A stretch of DNA of 64,000 nt from Paraburkholderia dinghuensis (GTDB taxonomy: Bacteria; Pseudomonadota; Gammaproteobacteria; Burkholderiales; Burkholderiaceae). Below the pieces are notes generated by a model. It saw only the letters and a list, made by a program, of their open reading frames with translations. It did not search any database and was not told the origin of the DNA. The translations under genes were made by a program, and so were the position numbers. The DNA is taken from the NCBI RefSeq assembly GCF_003837865.1, contig NZ_RQIS01000004.1:62001-126000 (forward strand), in the 5' to 3' direction. Of the stretch, positions 34,383 to 48,238 are shown piece by piece. Numbering within the stretch: the stretch's first letter is position 1; every line of letters begins with the position of its first letter.

Positions 34383-34737
34383 GATGGGGCGAATTGTACT
34401 TCGCCACCTCGACAGCCGGGCGCGTCGCGCGGCCTCTGCTGTGTCGTGCTGCTCGTTGCCGTGCGCGTGCTGCCATAGGAATCAGGCACTTGTGCGCGAA
34501 ATTGCGCTCGAAGGAAGATGGATCCGGCCGGGCTGGCGGGTCCCCGTTGACGCGCATGCCGATCGCGGCTGGGGTGCAAAGGGCATTTCGCTGCGCCAAT
34601 GTGGCAAACTTCGCGCTTGATCGCCGCGGCGAAAGAGGCCCGGACCCCGCTGCCCGTACCCATGGCCCGGGCCTGGATGCGTGGTGCCGGCGAGCGACGA
34701 TCCGTGACGCCGGCGGCGAGGCCGTCGGCAGCGCACA
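34383..34737. other. Divergent intergenic region rpfE-like / lolC
   Basis: These 355 bases contain no gene I can support. Divergent promoters are expected but no clear hexamer pair is seen. A hairpin, AGGCCCGG (34636-34643) with CCGGGCCT (34667-34674), lies about 65 bases before lolC. Confidence 0.5.
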
Positions 34738-36015
34738 ATGAAGACGCAGATAAGGATTCGCTTGAAACTTCCCTATGAATGGCAGATAGGCTGGCGCTAC
34801 ACCCGCGCCGGCAAGCGCACGACCGGCAATGGGTTCATCTCGTTCATCGCGCTCGTTTCGATGTCGGGCATCGCACTCGGCGTCGCGGCGCTCATCGTCG
34901 TGCTTTCGGTGATGAACGGCTTTCAGCGCGACGTGCGCGACCGCATGCTGTCGGTGCTCGCACACGTCGAAATTTTTTCGCCGACGGGCTCGATGCCCGA
35001 CTGGCAACTGACCGCGAAGGAAGCGAGGACCAACCCCTCGGTGATCGGTGCGGCGCCTTACGTCGAAGCCCAGGCACTCCTCACGCGCGGTGACAGCGTG
35101 AGCGGTGTCGCGCTACGCGGCATCGAGCCGTCCGAAGAACCGCAGGTCTCCGATATCGGCAAGGAAATGAAGGCGGGCAGCCTGAACGACCTCGTGCCGG
35201 GCAGCTTCGGCATCGTGCTCGGCGCCGATCTCGCGGGGAGTCTCGGCGTGCAGATCGGCGACAAGATCACGCTCGTCGCCCCTGAAGGGACGATCACGCC
35301 CGCCGGCATGCTGCCGCGCCTGAAGCAGTTCACGGTGGTCGGCGTGTTCGAGTCGGGGCATTACGAGTACGACAGCACGCTCGCGCTCGTGCACATCCGC
35401 GATGCCGAAATCCTTTACCGCCTGCCCGCGCCGACCGGCGTGCGCCTGCGCGTCAAGGACATGCAGCGCGCGCCTGACGTTGCGCGCCAGCTCGTGCACA
35501 CGCTTTCGGGCGACCTCTATATCCGCGACTGGACGCAGCAGAACAAAACGTGGTTCTCGGCCGTGCAGATCGAAAAGCGCATGATGTTCATCATTCTCAC
35601 GCTCATCATCGCGGTCGCGGCGTTCAATCTCGTTTCGTCGCTCGTGATGACCGTCACCAACAAGCAGGCCGACATCGCCATCCTGCGCACGCTCGGTGCG
35701 CAGCCTTCGTCGATCATGAAAATCTTCGTCGTGCAGGGCGTGACGATCGGCTTTGCCGGGACCGCGATTGGCGTCGCGCTCGGCTGCCTGATCGCGTGGA
35801 GCATTCCGTGGCTCGTGCCGATGATCGAGCACCTGCTCGGCGTGCAGTTCCTGCCGCCGTCCGTCTATTTCATCAGCGAGCTGCCTTCCGAACTCGTCGC
35901 CTCCGACGTGATCCGCATCGGCTTGATTGCGTTCGTGCTGTCCGCGCTCGCGACGCTCTATCCGAGCTGGCGCGCGGCCAAGGTTCGTCCCGCGGAGGCA
36001 CTGCGTTATGAATGA
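34738..36015 (+). CDS. lolC: Lipoprotein-releasing ABC transporter permease LolC/LolE
   Basis: The 425-residue inner-membrane permease extracts mature lipoproteins and hands them to LolA. It has a membrane segment at about 38-62 ([30 protein letters not shown]), a large periplasmic domain, then three helices at about 285-400. It begins with [14 protein letters not shown], typical of LolC/E. Only one permease gene accompanies lolD, unlike the lolC-lolD-lolE set of E. coli, so it probably works as a homodimer. Confidence 0.92.
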   Translation: MKTQIRIRLKLPYEWQIGWRYTRAGKRTTGNGFISFIALVSMSGIALGVAALIVVLSVMNGFQRDVRDRMLSVLAHVEIFSPTGSMPDWQLTAKEARTNPSVIGAAPYVEAQALLTRGDSVSGVALRGIEPSEEPQVSDIGKEMKAGSLNDLVPGSFGIVLGADLAGSLGVQIGDKITLVAPEGTITPAGMLPRLKQFTVVGVFESGHYEYDSTLALVHIRDAEILYRLPAPTGVRLRVKDMQRAPDVARQLVHTLSGDLYIRDWTQQNKTWFSAVQIEKRMMFIILTLIIAVAAFNLVSSLVMTVTNKQADIAILRTLGAQPSSIMKIFVVQGVTIGFAGTAIGVALGCLIAWSIPWLVPMIEHLLGVQFLPPSVYFISELPSELVASDVIRIGLIAFVLSALATLYPSWRAAKVRPAEALRYE

Positions 36016-36739
36016 CCGTCAATCGATGCTCGCCGCCGCGGGCGACTATCCCTGGGTGATCGAAGCCGTCGGCATCTCGAAGACGTTCGCCCAGGGCGGT
36101 CTCGAAGTGCAGGTGCTCAAGCACACCGAACTCAAGGTCCGGCGCGGCGAAAAGCTCGCGGTAGTGGGCGCGTCCGGCTCCGGCAAGAGCACGCTGCTGC
36201 ACGTGCTGGGCGGTCTCGACGAGCCCGGCACGGGCAAGGTCTCGGTGCTCGGCAAGCCGTTTACCGAACTCTCCGAGCGCGAGCGCAACGATCTGCGTAA
36301 CCGCGCGCTCGGCTTCGTCTATCAGTTCCATCATCTGCTGCCCGAATTCACGGCGCTCGACAACGTGGCGATGCCGCTGCGCATCCGTCGCATGACGCAG
36401 GACGACGCGCGTCACGAGGCCTTGGAGATGCTGGACCGCGTGGGCCTCGCGCATCGCGCGAAGCACCGGCCCGGGCAGCTCTCGGGCGGCGAGCGGCAGC
36501 GCGTGGCGATCGCGCGCGCGCTCGTGACGAAGCCCGCGTGCGTACTCGCCGACGAACCGACCGGCAACCTCGACGGCAGCACCGCCGACACGGTGTTCAA
36601 CCTGATGCTGGAACTCTCCGACACGTTCGACACGAGTTTCGTGATCGTGACGCACGACCCGGACCTGGCTGCGCGGTGCGATCGCATCGTGCGGCTGCGC
36701 GACGGCGTATTGCACGAGGAGCCGGTCGTGCCGGTGTAA
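36008..36739 (+). CDS. lolD: Lipoprotein-releasing ABC transporter ATP-binding protein
   Basis: This 243-residue ATPase has Walker [10 protein letters not shown] (residues 54-62), signature [15 protein letters not shown], Walker [12 protein letters not shown] and the switch His in [10 protein letters not shown]. The ATG at 36008 overlaps the end of lolC by 8 bases, so the two are translationally coupled. Confidence 0.95.
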   Translation: MNDRQSMLAAAGDYPWVIEAVGISKTFAQGGLEVQVLKHTELKVRRGEKLAVVGASGSGKSTLLHVLGGLDEPGTGKVSVLGKPFTELSERERNDLRNRALGFVYQFHHLLPEFTALDNVAMPLRIRRMTQDDARHEALEMLDRVGLAHRAKHRPGQLSGGERQRVAIARALVTKPACVLADEPTGNLDGSTADTVFNLMLELSDTFDTSFVIVTHDPDLAARCDRIVRLRDGVLHEEPVVPV

Positions 36740-36756
36740 AGGGGGTAGGAAGCGCC

Positions 36757-37545
36757 ATGTGGATCGACACGCACTGCCATCTCGACGCCGCAGAATTCGA
36801 CGCAGACCGCGACGCGGTCATCGCGGCGGCGTGCGCGGCGGGCGTGTCGCGCATCTTGATTCCGGCGGTCGCGCGCGAGAACTTTGCGACGGTGCGCGCC
36901 CTGGCGCATCGCGTGGAGGGCGCGGTGTACGCGCTTGGCATTCATCCGCTCTATACGCCCCACGCGCGCGATGAGGATCTCGACACGCTGCGCCGGGAGA
37001 TAGAGTCGAGTCTCGACGATCCGCGTTTCGTGGGCATCGGCGAGATCGGCCTCGACTATTTCGTACCGGGCCTCGACGACGCCCGGCAGCAACACTTCTA
37101 CGACGCCCAGCTGAAACTTGCGCGCGAATTCGGCCTGCCTGCGATCTGCCACGTGCGCAAGTCGCAGGACCAGGTGCTGAAGGGCCTGCGCCGTAACGGG
37201 GTGCATCAAGGCATCGCCCACGCGTTCAACGGCAGCTTCCAGCAGGCGCAAGCCTTCATTGATCACGGGATGCATCTGGGCTTCGGCGGCAACGTCACGT
37301 TCGAGCGGGCGCTGCAGATCAGGCGGCTCGCACAGCAACTTCCGCTTGAAGCGATCGTCATGGAAACCGACGCGCCGGACATCTCGCCCGCCTGGCTCTA
37401 TCGCGAGCGCAATACGCCGGATCAGGTGCCGCGCATCGGTGCCGTGCTCGCAGGCTTGCGCGGACTGACGCCCGACGAAGTCGCCCTTGGCACAACGGCT
37501 AACGTTGCAGCTGCGCTGCCACGGCTCGCGCTTTCGTCCGCATAA
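36757..37545 (+). CDS. TatD-family metal-dependent hydrolase
   Basis: The 262-residue TIM-barrel protein has the TatD motifs: IDTHCHLD at the N-terminus, GEIGLDYF, ICHVRKSQD, AHAFNGS and METDAPDISP. Members are 3'-5' DNases, and some deacylate D-aminoacyl-tRNA; the true substrate is not clear. Start at 36757 with AGGAAG upstream; it follows lolD by 17 bases, so it is probably in the same operon. Possibly YcfH or YjjV type. Confidence 0.9.
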   Translation: MWIDTHCHLDAAEFDADRDAVIAAACAAGVSRILIPAVARENFATVRALAHRVEGAVYALGIHPLYTPHARDEDLDTLRREIESSLDDPRFVGIGEIGLDYFVPGLDDARQQHFYDAQLKLAREFGLPAICHVRKSQDQVLKGLRRNGVHQGIAHAFNGSFQQAQAFIDHGMHLGFGGNVTFERALQIRRLAQQLPLEAIVMETDAPDISPAWLYRERNTPDQVPRIGAVLAGLRGLTPDEVALGTTANVAAALPRLALSSA

Positions 37546-37629
37546 TCGATTCGATGGCGGCGTGCGGCGCTTAGGCGCTGCACGGCTTGCGTTCGTGCTG
37601 TTCGCACCGCCTCGATTCGAGGAGTTCGG

Positions 37630-40251
37630 ATGCGGGCGGTGTGGGGCGGATTTGCACTTGGCGTGTGGTGGCTTCAGCAGCAGGCGGCTTTGCCGGGGCG
37701 GGGCGGCTGGTTTGCGCTCGTCGTCGCGGCGGTAGCGGCGGGCGCGTGGAGTGTGTGGGCGCTGGCGGGTGCGGCGGTCACCGAGCGTGTTCGATGCGAC
37801 GCTTGCGATGATCGCGTTCGTCCGGCCCCGGCAGCCGCGAGCGGGCGGTGGCCAAGGCGATACCTCGTTCGTTTCATACGCCCGAGCGGCTGGCTGGCGC
37901 TCTGGGTTGCCGCTGCTTGTGCGGGATTTGGCTACGCGAGTTTCCGCGCGCAACTGCGCCTCGCCGATGCATTGCCTGTCGCCTGGCAGACACGCGATAT
38001 CGAAATCACGGGTTATGTGGCCGGGTTGCCGTCATGGTCCGAAGATGGCGCGCGCTTTCCCTTCACTGTGGAATCATGGGGTGCACCTACTGCGGCGGAT
38101 GGTCTTCCGCACACGATCCAGCTCACGTGGGTTGCGCGCGACGCGCCGCTTCCTCCGCTCGTGCCCGGCGCACGCTGGCGTTTTGCGGTGCGCCTGAAAC
38201 GGCCGCACGGCGAGCGCAATTTCGGCCTGCGCGATGCCGAAGCGGCGATGCTTGCGCGAGGCGTCCGCGCGACCGGCTATGTGAGCGATTCGCTGCGCGC
38301 GCAGCGACTCGCCGACGATGCGAGCGGCATCGGCATTCGTATCGAACGATGGCGTGCGGCGGTGCGCGCACGCATCGATACCGTGCTCGCCGACGCGCCA
38401 CATCGCGGCATCGTCGTGGCGCTCGCGACCGGCGCCCAGGACGCCGTGAGCGATGCCGACTGGCGACTGATGCGCAACACCGGCACATCCCATCTTGTAG
38501 CGATTTCCGGCCTGCATCTCGCATTCGTCGCGGGGCTCGGCGGCTGGGCGGCGGGGGCGTTCTGGCGGCGCGCACGTTGGCGCGGTGTGGAGGCGCCGTT
38601 GATCGTGCCCGCCCAGAAAATCGCCGTGGCCGGCGCGGTGTGTGCGGCGGGTCTTCACGCCGCGCTCGCGGGTTTTAACGTGCCGGTCCAGCGTGCGCTC
38701 TGGATGCTCGCGGTGGCGGCGGTCGCGGTCCTGAGCGGGCGCAATGTGGCGCGCTCGCAAGTGCTTGCATGGGCGCTCGCGCTCGTGCTGATCCGCGATC
38801 CGTGGGCGGTGACGGCGGCGGGATTCTGGCTTTCGTTCGGCGCAGTGGCGGCGATACTCTTCGCTGCTGCGGGCGTGCCGCGAGTGCGGCGCGAGAGACG
38901 CGAGGGCGATGCGCCCGACAACGTCGATCCGATGAGTGACGCGGCCCCCGTGGTCTCACGTGCCAACACAATGCGACGCCTGCTCATGCACGCACGCAAT
39001 GCCGCGCGCGGAATGGCAGTCCGACTGACGGACGCCGCGCGAGTGCAATGGGCGGTGACGATTGCCCTCGCGCCGCTTACGGCTTACTGGTTTGCGCAGA
39101 TCCCGCTGATCGGCCCGTTTGCGAATGCATTGGCGATTCCCTTCGTCAGCGCGCTCGTGACGCCCGCGGTGCTCGCAAGCGTGGCGATTCCGGCGCCGTT
39201 CGACGCCTTTATATTGCGAGCGGCTCACGCGATGCTCGATCTGCTCGCGGCTGTCCTCGGCTGGTTCGATGGCGTGTCGTGGGCCGTGTTGCGCCTGTCG
39301 CAACCCAGCGCCTGGGCGCTGGCGTGTGCAGCGTTGGGTGTGGCGTGGTGTCTCGCGCCGCGCGGCTGGCCGCTGCGCTGGATCGCACCGTTCATGTGGC
39401 TGCCGCTCCTCGTTCCAGCCCCGACGGGGCCGCCCGCCGGGGCGTTCCGGCTCACCGCGCTCGACGTCGGGCAGGGCACTTCGGTGCTCGTGGAAACGGC
39501 GCGCCATACGCTGCTCTTCGACGCGGGAACGGGGCCGGAATCGACGCACGCGGGCGAGCGGATCGTCGTGCCGTATCTGCAGGCGCACGGCGTCCAGAGC
39601 CTCGACATGCTCATGGTGAGCCACGACGACTCCGATCACTCCGGCGGCGCGCCGGCCGTGCTCGATCAGGTCGCGGTGAAGCAGTTCGCTGCGGGCATCC
39701 AGCCGGATCATCCGCTCTGGGCGAGTGCGCGCCGAAGCGGCGCACAGGTGATCCAGTGCGCGGCGGGTCAGCGCTGGCACTGGGATGGCATCGACTTCGA
39801 GGTACTTTGGCCCGACGCCGGCCCACTCGCGGGCAAGCCGAACGCGCGTTGCTGCGTGCTGCGCGTCTCAACGACGGGGCAGGGCGATGCCACCGCGGCG
39901 CTCCTCGCGGCGGATATCGAAGCCGCCACCGAACGCACACTCCTCGCGCGCGCGGCCGATCGCCTGCGCGCCCAGGTGCTGGTGGTGCCCCATCACGGCA
40001 GCCGCACGTCGTCCACCGAGCCGTTCCTCGACTCTGTCTGGCCGCTCGTCGCCATTTTTCAGGTAGGCTACCTGAACCGTTTTCACCACCCGCATCCCGG
40101 CGTGTACGCACGCTACGCGGCGCGTCACATCGTTCTCACTCGCAGCGACTCGGATGGGGCCGTGCGCGTCGAGGCCCGGAACGGCGCTCTTGCGGTCGAA
40201 CGCTACGTCGACACGCAGCGTCGCTACTGGATGGACGTACCGGACGATTGA
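37630..40251 (+). CDS. comEC: DNA internalisation competence protein ComEC/Rec2
   Basis: The 873-residue polytopic protein carries ssDNA across the inner membrane during transformation. An N-terminal OB-like DUF4131 part is followed by the competence domain (DWRLMRNTGTSHLVAISGLHLAFVAGL), many membrane helices, and a C-terminal metallo-beta-lactamase domain (ALDVGQGTSVLVET, VSHDDSDHSGGAP, VPHHGSRTSS). All domains are intact. Other competence genes are not in this window. Confidence 0.92.
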   Translation: MRAVWGGFALGVWWLQQQAALPGRGGWFALVVAAVAAGAWSVWALAGAAVTERVRCDACDDRVRPAPAAASGRWPRRYLVRFIRPSGWLALWVAAACAGFGYASFRAQLRLADALPVAWQTRDIEITGYVAGLPSWSEDGARFPFTVESWGAPTAADGLPHTIQLTWVARDAPLPPLVPGARWRFAVRLKRPHGERNFGLRDAEAAMLARGVRATGYVSDSLRAQRLADDASGIGIRIERWRAAVRARIDTVLADAPHRGIVVALATGAQDAVSDADWRLMRNTGTSHLVAISGLHLAFVAGLGGWAAGAFWRRARWRGVEAPLIVPAQKIAVAGAVCAAGLHAALAGFNVPVQRALWMLAVAAVAVLSGRNVARSQVLAWALALVLIRDPWAVTAAGFWLSFGAVAAILFAAAGVPRVRRERREGDAPDNVDPMSDAAPVVSRANTMRRLLMHARNAARGMAVRLTDAARVQWAVTIALAPLTAYWFAQIPLIGPFANALAIPFVSALVTPAVLASVAIPAPFDAFILRAAHAMLDLLAAVLGWFDGVSWAVLRLSQPSAWALACAALGVAWCLAPRGWPLRWIAPFMWLPLLVPAPTGPPAGAFRLTALDVGQGTSVLVETARHTLLFDAGTGPESTHAGERIVVPYLQAHGVQSLDMLMVSHDDSDHSGGAPAVLDQVAVKQFAAGIQPDHPLWASARRSGAQVIQCAAGQRWHWDGIDFEVLWPDAGPLAGKPNARCCVLRVSTTGQGDATAALLAADIEAATERTLLARAADRLRAQVLVVPHHGSRTSSTEPFLDSVWPLVAIFQVGYLNRFHHPHPGVYARYAARHIVLTRSDSDGAVRVEARNGALAVERYVDTQRRYWMDVPDD

Positions 40252-40297
40252 CGCGGCGGTGGCCGCCCATTAACACAACAACGGAGACAACCGGCCT

Positions 40298-41098
40298 TTG
40301 AAGAACGTCATCCACTTTTCGCACGCTAACGGCTTTCCTGCCTCGACGTATCGAACGTTTTTCGCCGAACTCGGCGACAGCTACGAGTTGCGCCACATCG
40401 AGCGCGTCGGTCACGACGCGCGTTTTCCGGTCACGCGCGACTGGCCGCATCTCGTCGATGAGCTGATCGAGGACATCGAGCGCAGCTACGAGCAGCCCGT
40501 GTGGCTCGTCGGCCATTCGCTCGGCGGCTATCTGTCGCTGATGGCGGCACTCAGGAAGCCGCAGTGGGTGCGAGGGGTGGTGATGCTCGATTCGCCCGTG
40601 ATCGCGGGATGGCGCAGCGGCATGCTGCGCGTGTCGCAGTGGACGGGCCTCGACGAGCGTCTTTCGCCCGCCGCGGCTACGCGCAATCGGCGCACCACCT
40701 GGGCGAGCCGCGACGAGGCATGGCGGCACTTCCATTCGAAGCCCGCATTTGCGCGCTGGGACGAGCGCGTCTTGTCCGACTACGTCGACTTCGGCATTCC
40801 TCAGACATCGGCCGAAGGCACGCGCACGCTGGCGTTCGACCGGCGCGTCGAATATTTGATCTACCGCACACTGCCGCACACGCTCGGCGCGCGTCTCGCT
40901 CACGGCTCGCCTGTGCCGGTCGGCTTCATCGCTGGCACGCATTCGAAGGAAGTGCGTCAGGTCGGGCTCGCGGCGACGCAACGCATCGCAGGCGAGCGCT
41001 TCGAATGGATCGAAGGCTCGCACCTTTACCCGATGGAGCGTCCGATCGAAACGGCACGTGCCGTGCAGCGCCTGCTCTTCTCGATGGACAACGTTTGA
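40298..41098 (+). CDS. Alpha/beta hydrolase
   Basis: A 266-residue alpha/beta-hydrolase with nucleophile elbow GHSLGGY (Ser74), oxyanion region HANGFPASTY, and a C-terminal His in EGSHLYPMERP. The start is TTG at 40298 (KNVIHFSHANG), supported by GGAGA at 40283; no ATG is nearby. It follows comEC by 46 bases. Substrate unknown. Confidence 0.82.
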   Translation: MKNVIHFSHANGFPASTYRTFFAELGDSYELRHIERVGHDARFPVTRDWPHLVDELIEDIERSYEQPVWLVGHSLGGYLSLMAALRKPQWVRGVVMLDSPVIAGWRSGMLRVSQWTGLDERLSPAAATRNRRTTWASRDEAWRHFHSKPAFARWDERVLSDYVDFGIPQTSAEGTRTLAFDRRVEYLIYRTLPHTLGARLAHGSPVPVGFIAGTHSKEVRQVGLAATQRIAGERFEWIEGSHLYPMERPIETARAVQRLLFSMDNV

Positions 41099-41327
41099 CG
41101 CGGCACGACGAGCGCACGGCCGTTGACGCAAACGGCTGCGCCTTCGCTGGCGGGGCCTCCATCCGCGACTCTGTCGTGCCCTCGTCGTACCTCCAGGCGC
41201 AGCACGAACCGCGCACCGGCCAAAGCTGTGCCACGCTCGCGAACGCTCGTGCGCAGCTCTCGCCATGAACGCACCATGATCGCGTGGTGATCGTGTCATA
41301 CCGGGCTCGCGCAAAAAGCAGGGTTAG

Positions 41328-43885
<2,558 letters not shown>

Positions 43886-43935
43886 TCGCGATAATGTGCA
43901 GCGGCGCGCGGCAAGGCCATGCGCGCCGCGCCTGA

Positions 43936-45249
<1,314 letters not shown>

Positions 45250-45316
45250 TCTTGCGTTAACTGGTACGCAGCGAATGTCGGCAGCCGCCAAGCTGTCACG
45301 CTTCGATTCCTTTGTC

Positions 45317-45348
45317 CGCCGCCCTGCGTCTGTCGCAGGGCGGCGTTT
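45317..45348 (+). terminator. Terminator between eno and ftsB
   Basis: A perfect 12-bp stem CGCCGCCCTGCG (45317-45328) and CGCAGGGCGGCG (45334-45345) with a TCTGT loop, followed by TTTGATT. It ends only 18 bases before the ftsB ATG. Confidence 0.7.
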
Positions 45349-45366
45349 GATTATCTGGCACCTTTC

Positions 45367-45810
45367 ATGCGGCTTGTTACTGTCGTTTTGATCATTCTGC
45401 TGGCGCTGATCCAGTACCCGCTCTGGTGGGGCCGCGGCGGGTGGCTGCGCGTGCACGAGCTGCAGGGGCAACTGGACCAGCAGCTCAAGCAGAACGATGA
45501 CGAGAAAACGCGCAACGATCGCATTGCGGGCGAAGTGCAGGATCTGCAGAGCGGGACTTCAGCGGTCGAGGAGCGTGCGCGTTACGAGATGGGGATGGTG
45601 AAGGACGGCGAGGTGTTCGTTCAGTTCGTGTCGCCGAACCAGCCGCTGCCAACGCCCAGCGTTTCTTCGAACACCTCGACGCGCGGTGTGGTGTCGGCTG
45701 CGCCTGTGACGGTCGTGCCGAACCCCGTGTCGCGCGTGCCGGAGAAAAAGCGTGCTCGAGAGAAGGGCGCGAAGACCGAGAAGGACGTGAAGAAAAAGAA
45801 GGCGGGCTGA
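45367..45810 (+). CDS. ftsB: Cell division protein FtsB
   Basis: The 147-residue divisome protein has an N-terminal membrane helix (residues 3-20), a coiled coil (about 28-68; [29 protein letters not shown]) and the FtsB/DivIC segment [21 protein letters not shown]. coli FtsB is 103 residues; here about 45 extra residues form a Ser/Thr/Pro then Lys-rich tail. Position after eno is as in E. coli. Confidence 0.92.
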   Translation: MRLVTVVLIILLALIQYPLWWGRGGWLRVHELQGQLDQQLKQNDDEKTRNDRIAGEVQDLQSGTSAVEERARYEMGMVKDGEVFVQFVSPNQPLPTPSVSSNTSTRGVVSAAPVTVVPNPVSRVPEKKRAREKGAKTEKDVKKKKAG

Positions 45811-45863
45811 GCCGGATTGCGGCCGAGTCACCGCCAGCTCCGCGGGCGCGTGCAGCCTGAATG

Positions 45864-45893
45864 AAAAAGCGCGGCGACTAGCCGCGCTTTTTT
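45864..45893. terminator. Terminator after ftsB
   Basis: AAAAAGCGCGGC (45864-45875) and GCCGCGCTTTTT (45881-45892) form a 12-bp stem, with T-runs on both strands. Serves ftsB and the convergent lipoprotein gene. Confidence 0.9.
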
Positions 45894-45937
45894 GCTTTCG
45901 GCGATCGGGCGTGCAACGGTGCGCGCCCGCGCTGGAC

Positions 45938-46339
45938 TCACCAGCCCCACCCCCAGCCAGGGGCCCCGTAGCCGACGCCCCAACCACTTCCCCAGCCACC
46001 GCTGTAGTAACTGCCGTAGACCGTGACGGGGCGCGCGTAATAGCGCGCCCATGCCTGCTCAGCCGCCTGGGCGGCCATGGCACGGTCCTGGTCGGCGAGC
46101 GCCTGACGGTCGATCGCATCGTAGCGCGCGCGCTCCTCACGTGAAAGCGGCTTCGCAACCGTTGGGACACCCGATTGGTCTGCGGGCAGGCGGCTATAGA
46201 TCGGCGACGGCCCCGGCGGGTCCATCACACAGCCGCTTGTCATCGCGGTGAGTGCGCCGAGCGCGACCAGCGCCGCGATTGTCCCGACGCGCGGCCCCGC
46301 AGCGCGCGATCGGCTGGCGCAAAGGTTCACTTTTTTCAT
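45938..46339 (-). CDS. Small lipoprotein-like protein with Gly/Trp/Tyr-rich tail
   Basis: A 133-residue protein with a signal peptide (about residues 1-36) ending TAMTSGC, a plausible but imperfect lipobox. The middle contains REERARYDAIDRQALADQDRAM, predicted helix. The last 26 residues are almost only Gly, Tyr and Trp (GGWGSGWGVGYG, GWGWGW). GGGAG precedes the ATG at 46339. No family recognised; probably an outer-membrane or cell-surface lipoprotein of Burkholderiales. Confidence 0.65.
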   Translation of the reverse strand: MKKVNLCASRSRAAGPRVGTIAALVALGALTAMTSGCVMDPPGPSPIYSRLPADQSGVPTVAKPLSREERARYDAIDRQALADQDRAMAAQAAEQAWARYYARPVTVYGSYYSGGWGSGWGVGYGAPGWGWGW

Positions 46340-46481
46340 GCTTCTTCTCCCTTCTGTCGGACGCCTAAGCAAATCGAGCTGGCAAGAGGCGCCCAGGATC
46401 CAGCTTGAGTTCAATCCGCGCGCACGCGCTGCAGCTGGTGCAGCACGTGCGCGGCGACATGCATGGCCGCCTGCGCGAAAT

Positions 46482-47444
46482 TCAATGGCGCCGTTGCGCC
46501 GCGGGGGCGACTGCTTCTGAGAGCCCCGGCGTTGCGAAAAGTTGCGCGACGTCCACAGGGTCGAACTCGTAGCGCTGATTGCAGTAGTCGCAGTGAATTT
46601 CGACGTGACCGCGCTCTACGATCACACCGTCGATTTCCTCGCGGCCGAGCATCTTCAACATGGCGCCGACTTTTTCGCGCGAGCAGCTGCACAGGAAGCG
46701 CGTGGGGGCGGGTTCGAAGTGGCGCACGTTCTCCTGCCAGAAGAGCCGGCGGAACAGCACCTCCGGTTCCTGCTCGAGCAGTTCGTCGCGCGAAAGCGTG
46801 CCGCCGAGTGTGCACACACGCGCCCAGGTATCGCCGTCGAGTTCGTTTGGATGCGGCACGATGCCACCGTCGCCCGGCAGCTTTTGCAGCAGCATGCCGA
46901 CGGCGCGATCGCCATTGGCCGCGAGCCACAGGCGCGTGTCGAGCTGCTCCGAGTGATGCATGTAGTGCTCGAGCACCTCGGAGATCGACTTGAGCGGGCC
47001 GTCATCGCCGTTGAGCGGCACGATGCCCTGGTAGGGCTGCTGGCCGGGCTGCTTGTTGGCCGGATCGAGCGTAATCACACAGCGGCCATGGCCGCTCGGA
47101 TTGATGAGATCGGCGAGCGTCATGTCCTCGGGCAGCGCCGCCGCGGCGTCAGCCGTGACATCGTCGGCGAGCCGCGCGGTCGCACGCATCGACAGATCCG
47201 AGCCGCATTGAACGACCAGCATGCGCACGGGACCATCGCCGAAAATCTGCATGATCAGCGTGCCGTCGAACTTCAGGTTGGCCGAGAGCAGGGCGCACGC
47301 GGCCATCATTTCGCCGAGCACGGTCTGAACCGGCATCGGGTACTGACGGCGCGTGAGCACCTCCTGCCAGGTGTTGCGCAGCGAGACGATCTCACCGCGC
47401 ACCGGGGCAGCGCTGAACAAGAATTTCTGCAACTGGTCGTTCAC
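46482..47444 (-). CDS. hslO: Redox-regulated chaperone Hsp33
   Basis: The 320-residue holdase is activated by oxidative stress. The C-terminal zinc switch is CSCS followed by HCDYCNQRY (CxC and CxxC), in the usual place. The start is GTG at 47444 (NDQLQKFLFSAAPVRGE), with AAGGAAAAG just upstream; the reading frame runs further up but without family similarity. It ends with a short Ala/Pro tail. Confidence 0.93.
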   Translation of the reverse strand: MNDQLQKFLFSAAPVRGEIVSLRNTWQEVLTRRQYPMPVQTVLGEMMAACALLSANLKFDGTLIMQIFGDGPVRMLVVQCGSDLSMRATARLADDVTADAAAALPEDMTLADLINPSGHGRCVITLDPANKQPGQQPYQGIVPLNGDDGPLKSISEVLEHYMHHSEQLDTRLWLAANGDRAVGMLLQKLPGDGGIVPHPNELDGDTWARVCTLGGTLSRDELLEQEPEVLFRRLFWQENVRHFEPAPTRFLCSCSREKVGAMLKMLGREEIDGVIVERGHVEIHCDYCNQRYEFDPVDVAQLFATPGLSEAVAPAAQRRH

Positions 47445-47508
47445 AATCTTTTCCTTCGTTTCGATCCATGCGGCGCGGCTTGCGCCGGCTGGCGGGCATG
47501 GATGCCGC

Positions 47509-48033
47509 CTAGCCGATGCGCACGAGCTGCGCCTTGAAATATTCGCGACGCTTCGCATAGACATCCGCGTTACGCTTGAGGCCGACGATGTCGGCCTCGC
47601 TGAGTTCGCGCACCACTTTCGCGGGTGCGCCGAGAATCAGCGAGTTGTCGGGGAACACCTTGCCTTCCGTGACCACCGCGCCCGCGCCGACCAGACAGTT
47701 GCGGCCGATCACCGCGCCATTCAAGACCACGGCCTGAATGCCGATCAGCGCGCCTTCCTTCACGGTGCAGCCGTGCAGCATCGCCTGATGGCCGATCGTC
47801 ACGTTCGCTTCGAGCGTGAGCGGGTAGCCCGGGTCCGTGTGCAGCACGGCGCCTTCCTGGACGTTGCTGCGCTCCCCGACGGTGATCGGCTCGTTGTCGC
47901 CGCGCAGCGTCGCCCCGAACCAGACGCTCGATTCCTCGGCGAGCGTCACGTTGCCGACGACGGTTGCGTTGTCCGCGACGAACACGCTTTCGTGAATGGT
48001 GGGTGCGGCTTCGCCAAGCTTGTAGATGGCCAC
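47509..48033 (-). CDS. Gamma-class carbonic anhydrase family protein
   Basis: The 174-residue left-handed beta-helix protein with hexapeptide repeats has metal histidines in VLHTDP and TIGHQAMLHGC. Related to YrdA/CaiE-type trimers; whether it has carbonic anhydrase activity is uncertain. The start is GTG at 48033 (AIYKLGEAAP), with AGGAG upstream. It lies 64 bases upstream of hslO and is transcribed with it. Confidence 0.88.
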   Translation of the reverse strand: MAIYKLGEAAPTIHESVFVADNATVVGNVTLAEESSVWFGATLRGDNEPITVGERSNVQEGAVLHTDPGYPLTLEANVTIGHQAMLHGCTVKEGALIGIQAVVLNGAVIGRNCLVGAGAVVTEGKVFPDNSLILGAPAKVVRELSEADIVGLKRNADVYAKRREYFKAQLVRIG

Positions 48034-48238
48034 GGTGTTGCGTCTCCTGAGTCTCGGGGTGCGACTGCGGCGCTGTTGCGACCGGGCGCAGGGCGCACTG
48101 CAGGTGAATCGCGTATTGTAAACGGTTGCGCGCGGACCGCCCGGCATGTCGCGCGGCACGTCCGGCCACGGCAGGTCACGCCAGGCCACGGCGGATCCAT
48201 ACACGCCAGATTTTTCACCGCTTTTCTGTACGTTCTCG

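Noticed and set aside
41026-41277. 83-codon frame on the minus strand between the hydrolase and pyrG
   Set aside because: Partly antisense to the hydrolase end and without start signals; considered a possible gene remnant, but nothing supports it.
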